64,000 nt of DNA from Saccopteryx bilineata (lineage: Eukaryota > Chordata > Mammalia > Chiroptera > Emballonuridae). Positions 12,400 through 24,790 of the stretch are shown here, one piece after another (position 1 is the stretch's first letter; every line of letters starts with the position of its first letter). The stretch is taken from assembly GCF_036850765.1 (NCBI RefSeq), contig NC_089493.1:269617034-269681033 (forward strand), given 5' to 3'. The position numbers were made by a program, and so were the translations under genes. Under the pieces are notes generated by a model, which worked only from the letters and a program-made list of their open reading frames with translations, searched no databases and was not told the origin of the DNA.

Positions 12400-13650
12400 T
12401 GAGCTGTTTGCCTGCATTTAAATGCCATTTACATAAGGAGCTGTCAGAGTTGAGTTGGCCCGTGATTATTCCTTGATGTATGTTGAAAAAAGGGAAGGAA
12501 AGAAAAGAAAATCCTGGCTAATGAGGAGCTGGGTTTCTTTTCTCCATTGATGACAGCTTCCTTTCTGATCTGATGGTCCGTCAGAAGCTAAGGTGGTGTG
12601 TGACTGTGGGGTTATGTCCCTGCTGAAGCTGGCTTTCCCTCAGAGTTGTAATTGATGGGGAGACCTGTCACTTGTTATGCTGATGCTGTGCAGATTTTTG
12701 TGCAGCTGCCAGCTGAGAGAGTTTTAGGACAGCAGCTGATTGGGTGCAGGTTGTGGCAAAAGTGATAATAAATAGAGAGCTGGTGAGGGTAGATTTTGAT
12801 TGACCCAAGATTGCATATTATTAAACTGAGTCTGCATGTACATGTCAGTTTATGAAGAACCAGACCCACAATCCAACTTAGGGCTGTGGCAGTTTGGGTT
12901 TATTAAATGTGCTTTATATCACTATTAATATTGAAAAGCAGAGAAGAGTATCTGTAATCTTATACTCTATGCAATAATGGTTTGGAGGGAGGTTACCAGA
13001 CACATTGGACTATTGTTTGCCTCTAATCGTATTCAGAACTCTTGGAAGCATTGATTTGTTTCTGGCATACTGATTTGGCTCAGCAGTCTCGTAAAGCTCT
13101 TTTTATAGTCCTCTTTGCTTTGGATTTTCCCAAAATAATTGGAGAATAATAACGTAACTGGTGATAAAGAAGAGTGAGGGTGAAGGCAAATCTCTAGCCA
13201 AGTGGATAGCCATAAACATCTTCTGTACTCATAAACACCTGGGTCTGTGACCTTTGTGTTTATAAGATATTTATCGCCTCGTGGGCTCTCTGCTTGGGGG
13301 TTATCACTTCAGTGCCTTGTAAAATTTGTGTTTAGTAAGTAGATTTTGAAATTTTGCTGAGTAGTGGAAAAATGTCCCTTTCCTTAGTTTTTCTTGGGAA
13401 CAACCGATCTACTGGCAGGAGCAGATTTTACAAAGGATAAGCAGAGAGCTTGGTTTTGCTTGAGGTCTATGGAAATGGTACAGTGGGACCCAGCAAGTGT
13501 ACCTTTTGTTCTTAATTAAGTAGCTTTTAATGGAAATGACTTTCAAACAGAAGTGAGTGGGGCAACACATCTAATAAACCCAAACGGTGGTGATGGGTTT
13601 TCCTTTTAAAGAAGAAATGACATTTTTGATCCAAATCAAGGAACCTTTCC
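12400..13650. promoter_or_regulatory. repeat-poor candidate conserved non-coding block
   Basis: About 1.2 kb with no recognisable transposon and no coding frame of note. It has many short AT-rich and E-box-like words (CAGCTG, TTGATTGACC, TTACATAA, TTAATTAAG). Such texture is common in developmental enhancers. This is inference from appearance only; no cross-species alignment was possible. Confidence 0.25.
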
Positions 13651-16600
13651 TGTCCTTGCTGCCACCTTCTCACCCTTTCTTTTCATTTCCAAAACAGGCC
13701 CGAGGGAAGTGAGCCAGAGAAATAGTGTCCAAGTTCAGGGCCACTGACTTGGATAGAAAGGTGTGAGTGCTGCAGAGGCACAGACAGCTGCCTTCCACCT
13801 CCAGTGGTTCTTTAAGCGTTTCTTCAGGAATTCGAGGCTCTCTTGTCGGCCTGCATCTTCCGCCTGATGCTGTCACTGAGCTGCTCCTAAAGGACACATC
13901 TGCCCCCTGTGAGCTGCCAGGTGTGCCGGGCTGCCTGGGGAAGCTCGTCGTTGCCTGGGTCAGGGTCACACAGTGGGTAGCAGGCGTGCGGGGAGAGCTG
14001 CCGAGAAACAGGCCCGTTCCGGGAGCTTTCTATAACTACACACGAGCCAGTCTTGAGGTGTACAGCACCGGATTTATTAAAAGATGCTGTTCCACCTAAG
14101 ACTTAGTGTCTTTTCCTGTGAGGCTGATTGCTGCCGCGTCTCATGAATTTATGAGGCGTGCTTTCCTTTGCCCTGCTCCAGTCAGATGGCACGGCTGGGC
14201 GGTAGGACGGAAACGCAGGGCTGGTGCAGTGGGACTTCTCAGTGGACAGTGCTGTGGGGAGAAAGGAGAAGCCCGCCACGGGGCTGTGAGGGAATGAGGT
14301 AGGAAGGCAGGCGGTCGGTCAACAGAGATCTTTATCAAACCCTACTCTGTGCCCCGCCCTGTGCAGAACAGAAGGAGTCAGAGTTCCAGGCTCCAGAGGC
14401 GCATTCTGTCCAGTTGGGGAAAGAGAAGTTCAGGTCCGTGGTTGAACAGGGGTGGTCCCCAGATGTCTAGCATCCTCCTCCTCCTCTGGGATATCTTGTT
14501 AGATTCTCAGGCACCACCCCAGAGAGAAAGAATCAGAAACCTCGGAGGTGGAGCCAGCAGCCCGGTTCACACACTCTGCAGATGATGCAGAGTTATGCCA
14601 CAGCCTTAAGCACCTGCGCTTTAGGTCAAGCACTTCCCGGGGAATAAATCAGTGACCTAGGCACATGGAATTGAGGGCTGTTGACAGAAAAGGAGGCAGT
14701 AAGGTACTCTACAGCAGGATGCTCAACCGAGCCGTCAGTAATGTGTGGAAGGGGTCAGGGAGGGAGCGAGCGGCTGGCCATCAGGACAGGCGAGGGAGGG
14801 AGTACTGAGCCAGGTTCTCAGGAATGAAGAGGAGAGGAATAGTCAGAGTAGCCTACATGAGGGCAGATATGATGGTGAGTGTTGTGTTTCTTCAAAGAGC
14901 TTAGTTAAGTATAGAGAGAACATGAGCTCAGCCTCAAGCCAAGAAAAATAGATGTAAAATCCAATACAAAACTTAGGCAGTTTTGCGAAGAATATGTTCC
15001 TCACACGTAAAATTCCAGTGTGAGTTCATTTCTTTTATCACCGCTGGCAGGGGTGCAGTTTAATTGGGGTCAGAGATCTTGCACCTGGAGAGGCTTAATA
15101 CAGTGTGGCTCTTAAGAGCAGGGTTTATTTACCTAAGATGAGATCTTTAAAGTGGGAGGCCTGGGGCACTTGGGTCAAATATGGGAACGCCGGGATGAGT
15201 GGCCCTACCTAGTAGGTACAGTGCCCAGTGTATGCCAGGTGCTGGGTATAAGGCGTTGGGACCTATTTTTGGGGAGGGGTGGGTCCTGAGCACTGGGGAT
15301 GTGAGCCATTACAGAATTCAGTCTAGTAAGGTTTTTATTTTTGTTTGTTTTTTGTTTTTTCCTTGAAAGGCAGAAAGGAGCCCCTGAATGTTATTGCACA
15401 GGGAGGAAAGAAAGATCAGAGTTATATATTATGAGTCTCATCAGAGGGGACCCGTGGCGGGAGGGAAGTGGGTGGGTTAGGAGTCTGTTCTGATTGTAAG
15501 AGTGAGAGATGAGAAGGGCGTAAACTAGTGCAATTCTAGGAAAATGGTGTTGTGAGCAGCAATAGATTCATGGCGTTTGAAGTAGAACGGAAGAGTCCAG
15601 GGACCAGCCACTGTGCCGCTGTCTTCCATAGGCAGTTTGATAACAATCCTTACCACTGCCATTGGTAGACCTTAACCATCACTATTTTAATGATAACAGA
15701 GATTTTTACAGATGGTCCAAAGGCTGTGTAGCTGGAAGTGGCAAATTCAAGATTTGACTCAACTCTACCTACACATCCCATATCCCTTCTGCTCCAGGCG
15801 CTAAGTTTTGGTAAATGGAATGATGTGTTGTAGACTCGGGCAGTTGTTGATTTTGACAGAGAAGTCTTGACTGCTGAGAGGCGGTGTTAAAAGAAAGGGA
15901 GACAACAGCACAGGATATTGAGGTTCGTTTGGTGGAACTATATTTGGAAGAGCTGAATGGTTTCAGCACAGCACAGGTGTGGTCTTGTCCCACCCAAAGG
16001 TGGACACAAGGGACATGCTGTTTTCTTTGATGACCCATGACCCAGCAGTCAGAGGTGAGAATAGCCCTTGATCCAGCGTCTGCTCAAGAATCCCTTGATC
16101 CTGACCCTACAAGAACATACATATGGTTCATCCTCCTGTTGTGCTTTGGTTAAAGGTTTGCACTTTTACAACATGGAGCTCATGAAGATCCTGTCAGTTC
16201 ACTGACTGCAGAGGTCCCCGCATTCTGCACAGGACAGAAATAAGTCCAAAATGGAACACCAGGGAGAAGGGGAAGGGAAACATGATAGCTGAAATGGGGA
16301 CCTTGAGTTGTTTAGTCTGACCTATTTGTTTGTTTGTTGTTGTTTGTAGTCTTCCACTTTCTGGCAAGCGTATTGGTACTTAGCAATGTTAGGAGATGGA
16401 CAGAGCCGTAGAACTAAGTCCTCATTCTATTTCCACACCTGAATCTCCTTTTCAGCAACTTGACTGCTTCTTTGCCTCTTCTCACACCTTCTCTGCTCTT
16501 TTCATTCCTCCTCCGGGGTGCTGTGCTGGTATGTCTGCCTTGCTCCCTTCTCCTGAGTAGGAGCTGCAGAGGATACACTGTAGGGTGTCAGGTCCCATCT

Positions 16601-17199
16601 CGGAATGAGACGGTGCAGGACAGTAGCAGGCTGGAAGGCCTGACGCCTCATTAAGTCTGAACTCCACTCAGTGTAGACTCTGTGGAGGTATGGGCAGTTG
16701 ATTTGAGACAAGGAGCCCTTGAGAGGAGCCTGCTGGTTGAACTGTATTTCAGCAGCAGTGATGAAAAGATGCCTAAACATATGTCCCACAGCAGCTAAAG
16801 TCCATCAGCATAGTCTATCAGCAAATTAGTAGATTTATCCCTCCTGTTAATACAAGTCTTCTCAGTTTACTGGTCTGTGCCCTTAACTGTTGACTGCTGT
16901 TTTTATTAGGGAAAAGGAATACATCAAAGTAACAATGCAGTGCCAGGCTGAGTGATCCACAGGTTTCCCTTACCCTGGGGGTCACTTCAGCTCATCCTCA
17001 GTTGATGCCACACCATATCCTGACCTGGGCTTTTTTATGTGCACGTGAAAGGAAGTGCTTGCTAAATACTGGAGAAGTTGACGATTGCTAGGTGGAAAAA
17101 AGGCTGAAAGTTCTCAGCTTCACAGGGAAAAACATAAGTTTTTCAAATGAACAGTGGCAAAGAGAAACAGGCGAGATGGAGATAGAGGTGATTATTGTT
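13651..17199. other. long stretch without recognised gene
   Basis: Contains a MER5-like scrap at about 14485-14560 and, at about 14300-14880 and 15130-15310, sequence like old interspersed repeats that I cannot name (for example 'atgccaggtgctgggtataa' at 15233). Runs of GTTT lie near 15340 and 16325. No frame over 110 codons, and none has credible exon boundaries. Confidence 0.4.
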
Positions 17200-17964
17200 C
17201 ATGTATTCCCCACGTATAAGACTCACCCTTGTTCGAAAAACTTGGGGTCTAAAATCTGGGTGCATTTTATACAGTGGTTGTAGGAGTTGTTTTTTTTTTT
17301 TTTTTTTACTTGCATTTCCCGCTTTTTTACATGGATCAGGAGTTGTATGAATTTTATGATGAATAAAACTTACGGTAAGTTCAATTATTGCAGAAATCAA
17401 AGGAGGACAAAAACACCCAGACAGCTTGATGAAGGAAGTGGGATTTATTTAACCGGTGGAGCAGCGTGATCCCAAAAGGGGTGGCAAAACACGTGCTCTC
17501 CAAAGTTAGATTTCTTACCTCTTATATACCGTGTACAGAACACAGGTTTCCGTGCAAGGGTCTCCTGACCCCTTTGGAGATACACCTCACTCACATGACT
17601 CTAGGGTGGGAGGGTGAGTGTAAGTGAGGTCAGAGAACAAGCATTGAATGTGTAAATTAAGGTCTTGAAAACTTTTAAGAAAGGAGAGAGGAGGGGATTT
17701 TCAGAGAGGTTCTATCTTCCTTTCTCTGTGTAGCAAGTGGCCCCATGCACCTTTTCAGAGAACTATCAGAAGCAGTAATTCCCCTGCGGGCTCCCTTCCC
17801 CTGGCATTCTTCCTCCCTTCTTCCTCCTCAGGGAGGAGGGGTAGGGGTCTGACTTCTCCTTCCATACAATAACTTTATGTAATGCCATTTTTCTTTTTCA
17901 ACTTTTGGGCCCCCAAATTAAGGTGCATCTTCTACGTGAGAGCGTCTTATACATGGGGGAACAT
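17200..17964. mobile_element. DNA transposon-like element with inverted ends (about 765 bp)
   Basis: The left end reads CATGTATTCCCCACGTATAA. The complement of the right end reads CATGTTCCCCCATGTATAAG, so the termini are imperfect inverted repeats. Next to them, 'gggtgcattttatacagtgg' on the left and 'aaggtgcatcttctacgtga' on the right continue the similarity. The interior has a poly-T tract and unique-looking sequence from about 17380 to 17870, with no transposase frame. The superfamily cannot be decided and no clear target-site duplication was found. Confidence 0.55.
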
Positions 17965-18014
17965 GGTAGGTACTTGTAGAGGAATTGAGAAAGATGTGCT
18001 CTGAAGAGCTAGCC

Positions 18015-18180
18015 TGTGGGATTTTGATCAAGACCTTACTTCTCTTTGCCTCAGTTTTTCCATCTGTAAAATAGGGATAATAATACCCATGTCACAGAGG
18101 CATTGTGAAGAAAGATTTGATGATATATAATACATGTTTAGTGCTGACGTTAGTCACTGAATATAAATACTCAATAAATC
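18015..18180 (+). mobile_element. MIR SINE relic
   Basis: Well-preserved plus-strand MIR: 'tttgcctcagtttttccatc', 'tgtaaaatagggataataat' and 'aatactcaataaat' in the usual order. Confidence 0.85.
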
Positions 18181-18998
18181 AGTCACTAATACTTAGGACA
18201 CATAATTACATCATAGACCATGATTCCTATTGTTTCTGGAAACCAGTGCCCTGTGGTCAAATGCTGTGGCAGAAGTGGGCGTTCTTCAGGAACAGGAAGA
18301 CCACTGGACTCTTCTCTCCTCGTCTTGGTTGGGCTGCACCATCTACTCTGCGTCAGCTCCCTGGTACCTCTGTCCTGAGACTCCCCCTTGCTGGACAAGC
18401 TGCTTGAGTATCTCATTTTTCTGTGGACATCGTCACCTTGCCTTCACTTTGGTGAGGCCATGGGAAGGGAGCAGGCCGATAAAGACCTGATCATTTGGTA
18501 CTTGCAGGGGCCATCATTGTCACTCTGACTTGATAAGTTTGGGGTGCTGGTGAAATCACTGGTAAAACTGAGCTTTCCCGCTGCGTATGCACATGTGTAT
18601 TTCCTGATCTGCCTTGGAGAGCAGTTGAAGGCTGCATCTGGTTGTGAAGTGACACGTTGAGGGACAGTTTTTTAAAAAAAGGTTGGTGAGATTGAGCCTG
18701 AAGCAGAAAAAACTCTTTGCTACTTTCTGAAGTAGCTCCTTCTCACTGGTGATTTTGTGTGGATGGTATATAATTTAAGTTCAGGACCTATGTTTATTGG
18801 CATGTATTCCCTGGGCCACTCCAGAAATAAATTCTTTTTATCCAGGAAAGATAACTATCTTTAGGCTTCAAGCAGTTATTATTTTTTAGTATTAATTTTT
18901 GTGATCTGTACAAATGCAGCCACATGTCCTTTAACAGTTTTAGACCTCTTCTGTGTAGCCATCTGTCATGTAACGGAAACCTTCCTGAGACAGAAGGA
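18181..18998. other. single-copy DNA, no gene recognised
   Basis: Overlapping frames of 76-100 codons at 18105-18490 lie on both strands and partly inside the MIR. No exon boundaries or repeats are recognised in the remainder. Confidence 0.4.
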
Positions 18999-19171
18999 AG
19001 TGGTTCTCAACCCTGGAATCACATTAGGATCACTTTGGGAACTTTAAAAAATTTCAGTGCCTGAGCCACAATTCCAGATGTTACTAGTTCTCTAGCATGG
19101 GGCCCAGACAGTGGTGTTTAAAAAAGTTTTCTTTGTTGATTCCAGCATATAAACCAGCGTTGAGAACCACT
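18999..19171. mobile_element. MER5A-like hAT MITE
   Basis: Begins AGTGGTTCTCAACCCTGG and ends GCGTTGAGAACCACTA, inverted ends typical of MER5A. The interior carries 'atcacattaggatcactttg' and 'agacagtggtgttta'. This is an old non-autonomous relative of Charlie hAT transposons. Confidence 0.85.
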
Positions 19172-19779
19172 AATCTGGAAGGAGTGTCTTTTTGGTGGAA
19201 GAAGCAACGGAATGAGAGGCATTCTAGTTTTTCTCAGCAGACTCTTCTTGTCTCTCCTTGCGGTGCCCATGTTGGCAAGGGCGTGGAGAGCAGTTCAGAG
19301 GGGAGTGACCTGTCCACTGTGTCTCCGAATCCTGTGCAGCCCACCTAACACCTGGCACCCACGAGCTGCTCAACCCCACTCCCCTATTGCACTTGTTTTG
19401 GCTGTAATAGCATGCAGCCCAGATATACCAGCTGGTCATTTTTACTTAACTACAGAGCCTTTCCTTTCTCTGATCCATGAGTGAGCAGGTCCACAAGCAA
19501 ATATTTATCTTGCTCTAGGAGGAGGGAGACACCCAGCTTTGAAATGCTCCAGGCATAAAGCTGATCTTTGGTTAAGGTCAATAAAATTGTCAGGTAAAGG
19601 GGTAATCAGTGTAGTGCCATTTATTATCTCTATAGGCAACTAGTCCTTACTAGTGTTGCGGTCCCACATACCTAATGCAAATGGGTCCTTTGTTGCTGTT
19701 TATTTTTTTGCTCTTAAACACAAATTACTTTTTGCTCAGGGGAATTAGGTTCTCTTCTTAGTCTTTCCTTTCCTTTTAT

Positions 19780-19855
19780 CTTATATTCTTGCTTTTCTTT
19801 CCCTCCCTCCCTCCTTTCCTTCCTTCCTTCCTCCTTCCTCTTCCTTCCTCCAAAT
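19780..19855. repeat. CT-rich (TTCC)n low-complexity tract
   Basis: Strand-asymmetric pyrimidine run with blocks of TTCC, CTCC and TTCT. Confidence 0.85.
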
Positions 19856-19936
19856 TGCATCAGGGCTTGCAAAAGGGAGAATTCTGTGAACACAAGGGAT
19901 CATAGCCTGGGAGTTTGAGAAACTTTTTGTTGTTTA

Positions 19937-19964
19937 ATTATTTGTTTTATTTGTTTATTCATTT

Positions 19965-20014
<50 letters not shown>

Positions 20015-20136
20015 GGGGAGGAGCAGGAAGCATCAACTCCCATATGTGCCTTGACTGGGCAAGCCCAGAGTTTTGAACCGATGACCTTAGTGTTCCAGGT
20101 CAGTGCTTGATCCACTGCACCACCACAGGTCAGGCC
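19937..20136 (-). mobile_element. second tRNA-headed SINE family, copy 2
   Basis: Minus-strand copy of the family at 10628: T-rich start, a long (GA)n expansion at about 19970-20010, then 'gaagcatcaactcccatatg' and the inverted head ending 'ccaccacaggtcaggcc'. The probable target-site duplication TTGTTGTTTA is at 19927-19936 and 20142-20151. The (GA)n stretch is longer than in the 10.6-kb copy. Confidence 0.88.
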
Positions 20137-20796
20137 AGTTGTTGTTGTTTATAGATTGATCAGTACCAAGACTATACTGAGAACAGCCCTTTGCAGTCAG
20201 ATAGCTCTTTATAAAGGTTAGTGTTAATTTCCTATGTAGCAGTTGTGTGAATCTTCCACAAGTCTGTGACTTGGCAGGGCAAGTGCTTACTGTATGCGAT
20301 TCATGAATAAAAAGTTTTGAGACTTAGTGAAGTTGAGTGACCTGCAGTAGGTGGTGGAGCTGGGCCTTGAATCCGTGGCTTCCGACTGTGAGTCCCTTCA
20401 GCACACTGAGCTTTGGGTAGTGCTTGTGCTGAGATTACAGCACAGTTTTCACCTTTAGTCTTTGTGAGTGCAAGTGTTCATGTATAATGTTTTATTTTTA
20501 GGCCACACATTTTTCCAAGTGCACGTTGTTAGCTTAGAATGATGTTGAAAGATTAATATATTCCGTTTTAGAAGATGAAATTTTTTCTGGGTGGTTTGTG
20601 GGTTGTTTCTATTCATCTAATGAATTATTGAGTGCCTACTGTGTGCCATGTGCTGTTTACCTTCCCTTTCATCTTAAGGAAGCCTGGAATAAAAGGAACG
20701 CTGTGCATCTGTTACGGGAGGAAGAGTACAACCCCCGCTTAGCTTCCGCCATGTCTTTGTCAGGCCGGCTTTGCATTGGGCTTTATTGATCTTGAC
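20137..20796. other. single-copy DNA, no gene recognised
   Basis: Includes an L2- or MIR-like phrase 'ttgagtgcctactgtgtgcc' near 20628. No exon was recognised. Confidence 0.4.
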
Positions 20797-21125
20797 CAGG
20801 GTCCTCAAACTATGGCCCCGCATGTGGCCCCCTGAGGCCATTTATCCGGCCCCCACCGCACTTCTGGACGGGGCACCTCTTTCATTGGTGGTCAGTGAGA
20901 GGAGCATAGTTCCCATTGAAATACTGGTCAGTTTGTTGATTTAAATTTACTTGTTCTTTATTTTAAATATTGTGTTTGTTCCCGTTTGTTTTTTTTTTTT
21001 ACTTTAAAATAAGATCTGTGCAGTGTGCACAGGGATTTGTTCATAGTTTTTTTTTATAGTCTGGCCCTCCAACGGTCTGAGGGACAGTGAACTGGCCCCC
21101 TCTGTAAAAAGTTTGGGGACCCCTG
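20797..21125 (+). mobile_element. hAT-like MITE, intermediate form (329 bp)
   Basis: Starts CAGGGTCCTCAAACTATGG and ends AAGTTTGGGGACCCCTG. It is flanked by a perfect 8-bp target-site duplication ATCTTGAC at 20789-20796 and 21126-21133, as hAT transposases produce. It shares the 'ctttcattggtggtcagtga' segment with the 191-bp element at 11712. It also carries the central AT-rich portion (aaatactggtcagtttgttg) seen in the 425-bp element at 54269. No transposase frame, so it is non-autonomous. Confidence 0.9.
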
Positions 21126-21133
21126 ATCTTGAC

Positions 21134-21705
21134 TTTTGGGAGATAGTTTTTCCCTCAGTCACCTGATAGGCCCAGGGTGGATAGTGCTATCCTTAGTCCC
21201 CAGAAATATGTCCTAGAGAGGGGGTATGGTTGGTGGAGATTTTGAAAAGAGCCACATGGGAGCTACCTGGATTGGGTGCTGTCATCCCATCTTGCTGGCT
21301 TCTCTCTTCCCTCTGGTCCCCCCTCCCCCCTTACAGGCAGAGCCTCTCTTTGCTTCCTGGTTCCTGTATCCCAGAAAGACTGTTAATTAATTATACCTGA
21401 ATATGAGGAGAGAAGTCAGGGTGGGAGATCTCAGATGCGGAAAAGTGGATTTTGCACTCACAGGCTGCTTCCCTTGTGCGTTTCTGCACCCCCTTGTCTC
21501 CGTCCAGGGTGACCTTATCCCGTGGAGATGAGGCATAACCACGAAAGAGGGAGTTTTCTAGAAGCCCTGGATTCTAGAGATGGCTTCAGGAGATGCCTTA
21601 ATAGAAATTTGAAGCATAAAGTACATGTCAGAACATTACATGAAATTCTTTTTACTTAAAACATGAGGAGGACTTAAAGGGGGGATGAAAACACTTCTTT
21701 CATTT
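21134..21705. other. single-copy DNA, no gene recognised
   Basis: Non-repetitive, no exon recognised. Confidence 0.4.
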
Positions 21706-21718
21706 AAAGGGAAGTAAG

Positions 21719-22099
21719 TAGGCCCTGGCCGGTTGGCTCAGTGGTAGAGCGTCGGCCTGGCGTGCAGAAGTCCGGGGTTCGATTCCCAGCCAGGGCACAC
21801 AGGAGAAGCGCCCATCTGCTTCTCCACCCCCCCCTTCCTCTCTGTCTCTCTCTTCCCCTCCCGCAGCCGAGGCTCCATTGGAGCAAAGATGGCCCGGGCG
21901 CTGGGGATGGCTCCTTGGCCTCTGCCCCAGGTGCTAGAGTGGCTCTGGTTGCAACAGAGTGATGCCCTGGAGGGGCAGAGCATCGCCCCCTGGTGGGCAG
22001 AGCGTCGCCCCCTGGTGGGCGTGCCAGGTGGATCCCAGTCGGGCGCATATGGGAGTCTGTCTGACTGTCTCTCCCCGTTTCCAGCTTCAGAAAAATACA

Positions 22100-22129
<30 letters not shown>
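21719..22129 (+). mobile_element. tRNA-headed bat SINE (Rhin-type), full-length
   Basis: A nearly intact plus-strand copy. The tRNA-like head has an A box (TGGCTCAGTGGTAGAGC) and a B box (GGTTCGATTCC), so an internal Pol III promoter is present. A CT-rich linker and the body follow, including two tandem copies of a 'ggcagagcrtcgccccctgg' module (about 21974-22018). The tail is CCGTTTCCAGCTTCAGAAAA with an (AAT)n run instead of pure A. The 13-bp target-site duplication AAAGGGAAGTAAG is at 21706-21718 and 22130-22142. The 60-170 codon frames on both strands have no coding meaning. Confidence 0.95.
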
Positions 22130-22132
<3 letters not shown>

Positions 22133-22142
22133 GGGAAGTAAG

Positions 22143-23004
22143 CATTTGATGTCACCTTGGGGAAATAAAGCTTCTCTTTTGATTGGCATCAGAGGGGGCT
22201 TTTTAAATCTCATGGGAGGAGAGAAGTGCTGTCCTCTTATTTATTTATCATACTTGTGCTTGGACACTGAAATCCTGGGTGGAATATCTCTGAGTGTGCT
22301 CACTCCAAGTTGTCCATCACACTGTGGCCATTGTGTCTGTGAGTTCTCACTGACGAAGCCCATGGCATGATTTCTTTCCTCTTTTTTGACTTTATTTTGT
22401 CCTGTCTCTTCTGTAGACAAGGGCTTTCTATAGAGATTCTTTTCTAGAACTCCTCCGCTCCCCCCTGTGCCTCAAATCGAGTCACACAGCACAGGTTGTA
22501 AATAAGCTTTCCGTGAGGACTTGGTCAGTGGGCTGGGAAACAGGGTTGATATCACATCTCTCTGTAGGAAATAACCCAGATCTGTCAGCCCACCCCTCGT
22601 CCTCGCTGGCAGAGTCCTTATTTCATTAAGTATTCACTTTCCATGTGGACTTGAGTTCAGGGGGTATATCTTCATTACTCCAAGGCAGTCATCATAATTC
22701 TACCCCTCATCCCAGTGAAAACTCCAGGTCTGGCCATTTCAACTGTAGGGGAAATCTAGTATGGGGGGTTCGGGAAAAAGAGTCCTTGCATTTTTGAAGA
22801 TAGAAGAAAGTATAATTTTTGTCTCTGGTTGTTGTCTGTCTGTGGTGATTGGAACACGGCAGCAGCCTTCTTTGAACCATGAGCTAGCCTACGAGAACAC
22901 ACCAACATGTGGGGGGTTGGCAGAGTGAAGGAAAGATAGAAATATAATCACTCTAATGATATTGGTGAGCTGCTGAGTCACCCAGCCTAGACACAGTGTA
23001 TCTT
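22143..23004. other. single-copy DNA, no gene recognised
   Basis: No exon or repeat identified; ordinary composition. Confidence 0.4.
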
Positions 23005-23006
23005 GG

Positions 23007-23008
<2 letters not shown>

Positions 23009-23037
<29 letters not shown>

Positions 23038-23345
23038 GTTGAGAGGAGGGGAAATAGTGAGGCAAACTCTCACATGTGCCCCCCAACTGGAATATACCTG
23101 GCAACCCCATCTTGGGCCGATGTTGGAATACCGAGCTATTTTTAGCACCTGAGGCTGATGTGCTCCAGAGGAACTATCCTTCCCACCCAGGGCCATGTTC
23201 AAACCAGTTGAGCCACTGGTTGCAGGAAGGAAAGAGGGAGAGAAAGGGGAGAGGGAGATGAAGAGAAGCAAATGGTTGCTTCTCCTGTGTGCCCTGACTG
23301 GGAATTGAACCCAATGCTCTGTTCACCAAGCCACTGGCCAAGGCT
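23009..23345 (-). mobile_element. older Rhin-type SINE relative
   Basis: Starts with about 29 T residues (inverted A tail). It then follows the body order of the 9.2-kb SINE with many substitutions: 'tcacatgtgccccccaactg', a purine-rich block, 'aaatggttgcttctcctgtg', and the inverted head 'gggaattgaaccc'. It ends 'actggccaaggctg'. Divergence suggests an older subfamily. Confidence 0.75.
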
Positions 23346-24574
23346 GGAAATTCTTCTTATGTGTGAGGAGAAACACCTCTTATTAAGCTATTTTGATTTG
23401 GTTTTCTGGTTCCTGCAGCCCAGTGCATTCTAACTGATAAACTTGGTTACCCATCCACACAGAGTGGTTTGAGATGAAATTAGAAAGTGGTGGCAGTGCT
23501 TTTGCATGTGTACTGTCTCTGTGATGAACATGAACGTGAACAGGATTATTGTCAATATTACAACATACTGCACTGTCTCGTGTTCTGTGCTTTGCTCCTG
23601 CAGCACTTTTGTTGTCACCTTTCTCCAGAGCAGGGGCCAGGCCATTGGGATGACAAGCAGCCATTTAAAAGGTTGCGTTGGAGTATTCCCGGAGCCTTTC
23701 TATAGCAATTGACACGATGAAAATGACTCCTGAAATTTAATATGAGGCAAAAATTCCTAATACATTTTTGTTTCTAATTGTTAGACAATGACAAAATAAC
23801 CTAAGACCTTTATCCTACTCTGCCAGTCCAACTTTAGTGCTTAATGATACTTCATCTAAAATTCCAAGTGCATCGTTCTTATTTTTGTGAGCTGGTTTTA
23901 TTTTAGTTATTTTAACACGCTGGTAATCTGGATCACATCCTCACTGGAAGTAGCTAACAGCCTTTGATTTCATTATCACTGTGGAAACATTTCTGATTTA
24001 TTTAAATGAGTGTCCCAAATATCTTGTAATGGGGCACATTTATTTATTCATTCATCCATCCATTCATTACACATTCATTGAGCTCTTACTTAAAGCCAGC
24101 TAAGCACTTGAATGTTTTTCTTTGGTTTGGTTAGAGGGCACCAAAAAAAAAAAAAAAAAGGAAAGACAATACAGGAACTTAGAATTGTGGGTAATAGAGC
24201 ATTAAGTTAGCAGGGAGACATTTTTCTTTGCGGGTCCTGAGGAGAATTTTTTGAAGCTGTCTTAGAACTATTGATTTGAGGGAGGCCGATGATTTTCATC
24301 TCCTTTTCCCTTCTCTGAACTCAGTGTAATCCCTTCCGAGGCTGTGAGTCAGAAAACCTATATTCTAGTGAAAGGCCAGGGAAGAGAGACTTTCCCAGCT
24401 GTTACAGTACTGAAGTCTGTATTCAACAGGGAAACGCTGGGATAAGCTATGCAGTTTATTTATATACTAGGATCCTCAGCTTACTTCCCCCAGCCAAAAT
24501 CTGAAAAATGAAAAAGTTGAAATCCATTTTTTTCTTGCTTTTGCAATTATGCTATTTTGAAAGTTTTTTTTCTT
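23346..24574. other. single-copy DNA, no gene recognised
   Basis: Contains an L2- or MIR-like 'attcattcatccatccattc' start near 24045 and a poly-A run near 24143-24160. No exon called. Confidence 0.4.
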
Positions 24575-24790
24575 TTTATTATTAATTTTAATGGGGTGAC
24601 ATCGATTAATTAGGGTACATATGTTCAGAGAAAACCTCTCCAGGTTATTTTGACATTTGATTATGTTGTATACCCATCACCCAAAGTCAAATTGTTCTCC
24701 GTCCCCTTCTATCTGGTTTTCTTTGTGCCCCTCCCCTCCCCCTACACATCCCCCCCTCCCCAGTACCCACTCTTTTTCTCAAGGAAGGAA
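24575..24790 (-). mobile_element. L1 LINE 3' end fragment
   Basis: The plus-strand text 'taatggggtgacatcgatta', then 'gggtacatatgttcagagaa', then 'tatacccatcacccaaagtc' and a C-rich tract resembles, from memory, the 3' UTR of bat L1 elements, lying on the minus strand. It is 5'-truncated, as most L1 copies are. Confidence 0.55.

Noticed and set aside
21721..21795. Possible tRNA gene
   Set aside because: A and B boxes are present, but the sequence is the tRNA-like head of a SINE, continuous with its body and repeated elsewhere in the window.
21704..22213. 169- and 135-codon minus frames and shorter plus frames
   Set aside because: All fall in the SINE at 21719-22129 and read its (AAT)n tail.
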